Positions 15,901 through 24,900 of a stretch of DNA of 32,208 nt are shown here, one piece after another. The position numbers were made by a program, and so were the translations under genes. The notes beneath the pieces were generated by a model. That model had not been told where the DNA came from. It searched no databases and saw only the letters and a program-made list of their open reading frames with translations. This stretch comes from Pirellulaceae bacterium (lineage in GTDB: Bacteria > Planctomycetota > Planctomycetia > Pirellulales > Pirellulaceae). The DNA lies in assembly GCA_025459265.1 (NCBI GenBank), contig JALOQX010000032.1:1-32208 (forward strand), written 5' to 3'. Positions within the stretch are counted from its first letter, which is position 1, and each line of letters opens with the position of its first letter.

Positions 15901-18900
15901 TGGCGGACAGGTTGAGACTGTAGACGGTGCCGGCTTCCGTGTTCGCCGCGCCCGACAGTACCAGCGTGGGTGCGGTGTTGGTGACGGTCAGGTTCGCGGA
16001 GCCGATGTCGAAGAACTCCTCGCCGTTGACCGTCGTGGTGACGCGCGCCGACACCTGGTAAGTGCCGTCGTCGTCGATGCCAGCAGCTTGCAGTTGCGCC
16101 CAGGTGGCCGACACCTGCTGCGCGGGCGACGTGGTCGACCCGATGAACTGGTTGTTGATGAACCACTGGAGCGACACCAGTGTCTGTCCCGACGGAATGC
16201 TCGAGCCCGAGGCATTGAGCGAAGCAAACGTCAGCGAACTCCCCTCGCTGATCGTGTAGGGTCCACCAGCGCGGGCGAGCGGGCTGCCGATGATGATGAT
16301 CCGCTCGATCGTGTCGTACGTCGCGCCATAGGTGAACCCGCTGATACGCACGGTACCCGCGCTGGGCTGCGGCGCCACCGGCACGGTTTGCAGGCCGTGC
16401 GCGTCGAAGATCAGCGTGTCGCCTGGGTTCGGCGGCGGATTGTCCCCGAAGTTGGGCACATTGCCGTGGATCGTGACCTGCGCATCCAGGTGGCCCCCCC
16501 GGACCAGGAACGTGTCGTTGCCGGCTTCGCCGAACAACTCCGTCAGCGTCGAGCCCGCCGCAGTCGCGTAGACATTCAGTTCATCGCCGCCAGCGCCGCC
16601 GCGGACGGTCGTGGTGGAACCGGTGCCCGTCCCCATCAGGTCGAGCACGTCACCGTCGTCGCCCAGGTTGATCGCGGTGGTGGTGTTCGGACCGGTGTTC
16701 CGAATGGTGACATAGTCGGGGCCGGCTTGCGTGTTGAGCGTGAAGGGGATGACCACTTCACCCGCGTTGACAATGTCGCCGCTGCCGGCCGACTGCACGG
16801 TCAACTCTTCCACCGCGCTGTACTCGACGACGAACCGAATCGGCGTCGGGATCGTCTGATCGACGTCGAACACGGCGACGCCACCGCTGCCGACATCGGC
16901 ACCGGCGGTACTCACATAGAGATGTCTCCCGTTAGGACTCAACGTAAGCGCCATGGCCCGCTCGAGGCCAGCCACGATCTGCATGGGGCCCTGCTGACTG
17001 ATCCCGCCGGAGCCGTTGCGCAGGCGCTGCACCAGGGTGAGCGCGCCGGTGGCGAAACCACGCTCGAAAACGGCAATCGTGTCCGTACCTCCCGTGGCGA
17101 ATACGTACCGATTGTCCCGGCTCACGATCAGCGACGTGATGTCGTCAATCCCGACCACGCCCCGATCGCCGTCCTTGACGCGTTGGACGAACGTCAATCC
17201 GCCGCTGGCCGGATCACGCTGGAACACCGCAATCGCGTCGTCACCCTGGCCCGCGATATACACATGCGTCTGCAGGAAGTCGTTGCTCAGCGCGATCGCA
17301 ACGGGCCGCGCGAGTCCGTCGATGCCACCCGACCCGTCCGTCACAGTCAGCCCGGGCTGGTAAGTGAGGTTGCCGTTCGAATCGCGGGCGAAGACCAGCA
17401 CCTTGTTATTCTGAGCGCTGGTGACGTAGATAAACGACGGGTCGAAATCGACGTTCGACGCCGACGAGACCAGCGCGATCGCACTCGGTGCCGTCAGATC
17501 GGCCGTGGTGACCGTGTTCTGGTAGCTGAGACTGCTTGCGCCGAATCCGCGTGAGAATCGGCTGATCGCATTCTCCCCAGCTCCCACCACGTACACATCG
17601 TGTTCGACCAGCCCCACGCTCACGACGATCCCGCTGGCGCCGTCCAGGCCGTCGACCCCGTTGAGTCCGTCCGTGAGGACCTGCGCGAGTGTCAACAGGC
17701 CGCTGGTGGCGTTGCGGGAGTACACCAGCAGCGAATCCTCGGCGGGGTTCGTGACGTAGACAAAACTGCCGTCGCGGCTGATCTCGATGTCCGGGCTCGT
17801 CCCCAGATCGGCGTCGCCCAGCAATCCGGCCTGAATCAGCTGGTACGGCGTGCCACCGGCCGTGGCGTACTGCAGCGCGCCGGTCGTGGCATCCAGCGTC
17901 GCCACGAGGATCAGGCCGTACTTGCCGCTGATCGAGTAGGCATGCTTGCCGTCGGGGCTGATGATTGTCTCCACGTCATCGGCACCCGCCTGGGCGAGGT
18001 ATTCAAGCCCGTTCTGGACGGTGCCATCGGTGAGTGTTTTCTGCAGCGTCGCGGCATTTCCCGCGCCGCTGAAGAGTGCCAGCAGGTCACCGCTGAGGTT
18101 CGTGCCGTAGAAGTCCGAACTGACCGTGCTGACCGCCAGGGCGTCGAGCTTGTTGGCCGCGCTGAAGTTGACCTGGAACGGGCTCGACAACACTCCGGAT
18201 GTCGCGTTGCGGTCAAATGTGAGCACCGGCTCCGTCGTCGGCGTGGAGTCCGCGATCCGACGTACCTCGAACGTGAGGATCGCCGTCGAAACATCGTCGG
18301 TGGTCACGTCCCTGGTCGTCCACGTGATCGTGTACGAGTCGCTGTCGCCAGTCGTCGGCGTCGTGACGGTTAGCGAACCGAGCAGGTCGTCGTTGTTGAC
18401 CAACACTTCGTCACCCTGTCCGTCATCCTCTTCCCAGAGCTTGACGGTTGCCGAACCGCTGATGGTGACGGGTGCGACGCTCGTCAGATCCCGCGTTTCC
18501 TCCGTGTCGTTCGACAACGAATCGACTACGAACGTCGACGGTCCGAAGACCCGCACGCCACTGACTTCGACATAGATCTCATCGTCATCGGTCAGCGTAT
18601 CGAACTTGTCCTGTCCATAGATGTGATACAGGCTGATCAGCTGAAGCTGGAACGTATCCGGGTTCGGGTTGACGGACGTATCGTCGAACGAAGCCACCAC
18701 ACGGCCGCTGTCCGAGTCGACCGCCACGGCCGTGGCCTGCGCGAGGTTAGTCGCGTTCACCCAGTTTTCCGTGTCGACCGCGGCGCCGAGTCCGGCGTTG
18801 CTGTAGTTGAAGACGCGGATGCCGCCGTCGAATGCGCCGTAGACGGTGTTGTTCGGTCCGGTGGCGACCGCGCGGTACGCGACGCCCGAACTGCTCGTCA

Positions 18901-21900
18901 CGGAACCCGGCAGCACGCCGCTGGCCCCGACGAACAGGTGACTGAGCTGTGAGTTGCTCGACGTGAACACGTTCTGGCCGTCCCGGCCGACCGCGATACC
19001 GGTATAGCTCGTGGCAAAGCCGCTGCGTTTCTCGCCATACGTGAGCGACGTCGGGGACGTCACGGCGAGTCGAAAGACCTCGTTCGCGGAGGTCGTGCCA
19101 TACAGGTGGTTTCCGCTGGGGCTGATGGCCAGATGCGTGATCGATCCGACGTTGGCGTTGGTGAACTTCCCGCGGAACACGAGTCGTCCGGTCTGGGGAA
19201 CCCGCTCGAAGATCGCGACCGCCTGATCGTTTTCGCTGCCCACGTAGACGTAACGCCCGGCGGCGTCCGGGCTGATGACGATGCTGCTGGCGCCGTCCAG
19301 GCCGTCGACGTTGAACTGCCCGTCGCGAACGACCTGCACGTACTCCAGCCGATTGCTGTTGCTCGTGCGCCGCAGAACCAGCACGGCGTCGTCGATCTTG
19401 CCGGTGACGTAGACGTAATCGCCTCCGGGTGCGACCGCGACGTCGCTGGCTCCGTCGAGACCGTCAATCGTGGCGTTGAAATCGAAATCGCTGAAGAACG
19501 TGTTGCTGTCGAAGAACAGCACATTCGCCCCTTCTTCGAACTCGATACGATTGCCGTCGATAGAGATCTTCTGCGGGGCGTCGACGTCATCGCGCACGGT
19601 CAGTCGGTCGGTGCCCACGGCACCGCCTGCATCGAAGATGGTCAGCTCGGCACCGAGCGTGTCCAGGATCGGCGTCTCCGTAGCACCGTTGACCACGTAG
19701 ATTTGCGCGCCGCCGGCGGCGTTGCGGAACAGCCAGTTCGCCACGGCAGTCGTGTTCTGGGTATTGTCGATCCGCAGCTCTTCCACGGCAAAACCGAGGT
19801 TGCCGAATTCGTTGGCGGGCAACAGGTTCGGGTTGCCCGGAATGACGACCGTCACGCGGTCCACACCCGCCTGCCCGTCGATCGAGGCCGTCACGATCGG
19901 CTGGCCGGTCTGCTGGTCGGTCACTTTCGCCAGCGAGTAGATGAAGACCTGCTCGTCGCCTGGTCCGCCGCGGATGGTCGTGCGCGTGGCGGCGCTGTTG
20001 GCGACGTTGACGTCGACGCGATCCGAGGAGGTTCCCAGGTTGAGCTCGAGGAATTCGATGCCCGCATAGTGGATGTCGGCGGTGCCCAATCCGCGGATCA
20101 AGGATTCGGTGAGCTGTCCCGCGCGCGGCACCGGATCTGCCGTACGGTTGAGGATCAGTCGATCGCCGTTGGCGTTGTCTCCCAGGCCCTGTCCGTCGAT
20201 CGTCAGGACACGCTGCGAATCAACGACTGCCAGCGTATCGTCGCCTGTGCCGAGCAGGAATTCCGCGGTCGTCACGAAGGTCAGCGTCCAGTTTCTCAGC
20301 AAGCCCGTTTCGCCCGTCGTGTCGTCAACGATCTCCAGGGTCCACGTGCCGTTGGGATCCTGTCCGTCGAAGGCGGCCAGCGAACCTGCGGGGCGGAAGC
20401 GACCGGTGAAGGGTGTCGCGCCGGACCCGATCGCGGCGAGCGCCTCATCATCCAGGATCGTGTCCGCGAACCCGTCTCCGCTGCCGCCGACGTCCGTGAA
20501 CAACTCGACGCGCGTCCCCGTCGGGCTGATGAGGTACACGTCCAGGTGGTCGTTGAACGTGTGTTCGATATTCAGTCGCACGTCGAGATCGACGATGCGT
20601 CCCAGCACGCCACCGACGGCCAGCGTCGAGGTGACGGTACCGGCCGTGCCGGTGGCGGGAATTGCCAGGTTGGCTGCCCCGGACGCCCGGTCGACCGGCA
20701 ACGCCGCGGGGAGCCGCACGATCGTGACCTGGTCGTCGTCGCCGGCGTCCGTCACGCGCAGCGGCAGCGTCGGCCCATCCACGCGCAGGGTTTCTTCTTC
20801 CGAGCTGAGGCGGACTTCGATGCTTTCCACGGCGAAGTACGGCGTGTTCGTACCTAAGTCGACGCGGTATTCAAAGTCCGTGAGTGTGGCGCCGTGCGCC
20901 TGTTCGGGGGCGAAGATCAGCGCGTCGACACCGGTGTTACCGTCGACGAACGTATCGCCGAGGCCGGCGGTGAGTGTGTCGTCGCCCTGACCGGCATACA
21001 GCTGATCCACTCCCGTTCCGCCCAGCAACGTGTCGTCGTCGCGTCCGCCGTCGAGCACATCGTCGCCGGCGCCGCCGTCGAGCGCATCGTTCCCGGAATC
21101 GCCCTGCAGGACGTCGTTCCCCAGCCCGCCGATCAGGACGTCATTCCCACGGCCGCCGATGAGCGTGTCGTTCCCCTCGGCACCGGTCAGCGTGTCATTG
21201 CCGCGCCCGCCGTCAAAGTAGACGTTGCCGGTGTCACCTGGCAGCGCCGAGATCACATCGTCAAAGCCGGTGCCGTACACCGTGTCACTGCCGCCGCCGG
21301 TGACATACGTGACGCCGACATCATTGCGGCGCAGATCAACCACGTCGTTCCCCGCTCCGTCGGAGACGATGTTCACACCTCGCCCGGCGTCGATCGTGTC
21401 GTTGCCGGCGTTTCCGGTGAGGATGTCATTGCCTGCCCCGCCTTTGAGCACATCGTCCCCGGAGCCGCCGATCAGGGTATCATCCCCGTCGCGGCCGTCG
21501 ACTTCCACCGGGATGCCGACGATGCCCGAGAAATCGAAAACGTCGTCGAAGCTTGCCCCCTTCGCGACGATCCGGTCGACGCCCTCAAACACCTGCGCGT
21601 CTTCGCGGTTCACACCGAATCCCCAGACGTACACGACGCCGTTGACGCTCTCCGCCTTCAGTCCGGCCGCGCTGCCGACGCCTACGTAGTACTGCGTGGT
21701 CATCGGATCGCCGCTCAGCGCCGGCGTGACGACGACCTGACTCAGTTCGCCATCCACGTACGAATAGGACGTCGTGGCCCCGATGTAGTCGGTCAGCAGG
21801 CGGATCCGATGCACACCGGGCTCGGCGGTGGCCTCGAAGTCGGCGATCGTGAACAGCTCGTCCTCGTCGAACGTGACCACATCGCCCTCGGCACTGCCGG

Positions 21901-24900
21901 TCGTGACGAGTTCCGGGAAGTACCGCTTGAACGTGCCGTTGACTTTGCGCAGGAACGAGCCTTCGTCCGTATTGACGGGCAGATACAGGCCCTCGCTGTT
22001 GGGCGCATCGAATTCGATCTGCAGACCGTATTCGTCGATCAGCGTGGCCGATCCGTCCGAGTTCTCGGTGATGCGCTGGTACGGGTCCGACTCGTCGCTC
22101 GTGTCGCCGTGGAGGCGATCGGCGGCGTACGGACCGGTATTGATGCGCAGGACCATCTGACCGTTCTCTTCGATCAGCGTTCCCAGCACCGGGGGCTCGG
22201 CCTCATCCTGGCAGATTCCGAACGCGCTCGACAGCAGGTCCTGCAGGCTCAACTCGCCGGTCGAGAGCCCGATATCGCCTTCGGCGACCGGTACGTCCAG
22301 GATGGTGACGCTGCCCCCCACGTTGACGCTGAAACTGGCCAGAATGTCGAAGATGCAGAACAGGGCCAGCGGATCGCTGAAATTGTCGGTGATCTCCAGG
22401 ATTTCGTCGAGCCGCAGCTTGCCGTCGTTATTGGGGTCGTGCAGCTCCAGTCCCAACGACGCCGCGATGGAGACGAAGCCGCTGCCGGCGAAGTACACGA
22501 ACGAGTCGCCCGTGACGGGGTCGACATCTTCAATGGTGATCGAGCCGCTACCATCGAACGACACGCTGCCGCCCAGTTCGAAACCGTTCGGGTTGTTCTG
22601 AATCGCCAGCCCGTCGAGCAGGTCGGCCCAATCGGGCTGCCGGCCGGCGCGCAGGGCGTCCACGATCTGTTCGATGCCTTTGGAGTCGTAGACGAGCCGG
22701 AAGTTCGAATCGAAGGCCGCCGCGGCGGCAATCTGGAACTCGAGGTCCTCGAACTTGAATCCGAACTCGACGCCCGCGTCAGCATCGATGGTTGGCAGGC
22801 CGAAGCTGATGATGTTGAAGGGTTGGCCGGTCAGCAGGTCGACCATCGTCGCCGGGCGGAACAGGTCGACGCTGAATCCCGGCGGCTGGAACGTGTTGAG
22901 CACCGTGAAGCTGCGCAGGAAGTTGTCCGCGCCCAGCCCGGAAATACCGTTGACGATGTCGCCCAGATCCGACGGAATGGGAATCTTGGTCCGCGGGAAA
23001 TAGAGCGGATTGTCCGGGTCCAGGATCAACTCGAGGCCGCCGAACGTGATCTTGCCCTCGGTCGCGTTTTCGCGGAGCCAGTCGCCCAGGTCGTTGCGGA
23101 GTTTCTCGACCAGCGTCGTGCCGGCATTGGCCGCACCACTGACGTACTCGATGATCGATTCGATGTCGTCGTCGATCCCGATCCCGGCCAGAATGGTCTT
23201 GAGCGTCACATCCTCGTCCACGATGTCGCTGATGACGTCCAGCCGCTTGTTGAGCAGCGCTTCCGCGTCATCGGCGCTCCGGCCGATGACCGATAGCACA
23301 GGCTCGAGGAGGTCGGCGATCGACTCAGCGATAGGAATCACGACCTTGTCGACGAAGCGGGCCACATCGAGCTGGATATTGTCGAACACCAGGCGCAAAT
23401 CGTAGAAGTCGTCGCTGTCGCCGGAGCTGTTCTTCTTGAGCAATTGCTCCAGGTTGGCTTCTGCATCGAACTTGATGTCAAAATCGACGACAGGGAGCGC
23501 CAGGCTGATGTCGGTCAATGGCGAGAACTGTTCGGAGAAGCCGGGGGCTTTGAGCGGATCGGTGGTGGCATGCAGACGCACCGCGGCTTCCGCCGTGAGG
23601 AACGGCGCCAGGATGTCCGTCTTGTCCGCCGCACCCACGATGTCGGCAATGGCCACCCGATTGAAGTTGCGCTGGTCCCGCGGGTAGTCCTTGAGATAGC
23701 TTTCGATGAACCCGGGTGAGATGACGTCGATGCCCGCGGAGAGCGACAACTGCGTCTGGTCCACCGCACGGGAGGTGACCGTCATGAGTGGGGCTTCGAC
23801 GAGTGTGCCGTCCGACGTGACAAAGGACTGCGAGACGAGCTGGAAGCTCTCGCCGTCGATCTGCAGCTCGACCGTGTCCAGCGGATACGCCACGCTGGTG
23901 CCGGGCGCCGTAATGCTGGCGACCTGCTGCTGCAGGATGTCGTTCAGCTTGTCCCGGAGCTGTTCGAGCGTCGCGATGTTCCGATTGAGGATCTCACGGA
24001 AATTCACCCGGATCGGCGTGGCCCCCTCGGTCAGCCGCTGGAATACCGGGTACCGATTCCCCTGGAAATCGCTCAGTTTCAGGCTGAGCTGGTGCGTGCT
24101 GGAACCGTTGTTCGGCGACAGCTTGAGCGTCCCGTCGGCGGCCAGCGAGGCGGTGGCGCCGGGGAACGCGAGAGTGATCGCCTGCAGCAGGTCCCCGACC
24201 GTGCTGTCGGCCGCGACCGTGAAGGTCGTGTCGACCGCCGCGCCGTCCACACCGGTCCCTGTGATGAACACTTCGTCGCCGACATCATAGTTGTCGACGA
24301 TGAAGTCAACACTGTTCAATGGCGTGCTGCTCGTGGCGGCCGTGTTGCCGAAGCTGGTGGTGAAGCGGCGACTGGAACTGAGATCGACCTGTCGCTGGCC
24401 GCCAATCCACACCTGGAAATCGGGGTCAATGATGCTGATCCCTTCGGCCGGTGCCGGCAGGGCTGCCAGGAGCGTCTGCTGCAGCACTTTCCCGGCACCG
24501 TCGGTCTGCGTGGGTTCGCTGGCCGTGTTGTTGCCAAAGCCCATGCCCAGCACGCGGCGGTTTTCGTACTGAGTGCCAAGATAGCCGAATTCCTCCGCGT
24601 CGCTGATCGTCAGGTTGCTGACCGCCGGGTCGCGGGCCTTGAGCACGAGGAACGGTGTCGTCGGCGCGCCCGGATTGAAGAACGTGTCGATCGGGCTGAA
24701 ATCCACGGTGAAGCTGACCGGGCTGTCGATGATGTTCAGGATCGGCACGTCCGAGCCGCTGAACGCGTCCGCGATCGCGTCGTTCATGTTCAGCAGGAAG
24801 ATCGGCAGCGACTCGGGGCCAGACTGCTGGTACGTCACGCTGACCGGTGCGTTGCTGTCGACCACCACCTGAAACGTGATCGGCGCTGTGCCCACGTCAA

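Noticed and set aside
13826..17554. 1,242-codon open frame on the plus strand, antisense to the giant gene
   Set aside because: Arg/Val/Asp-rich translation with no recognisable domain. The minus-strand frame shows clear PKD, RTX and propeller motifs, and high GC keeps antisense frames open.
20894..23296. 800-codon plus-strand frame, and a similar one at 19106-20857
   Set aside because: Same reason: antisense shadow of the RTX and unassigned regions of the giant protein, with repetitive translation mirroring the RTX repeats.
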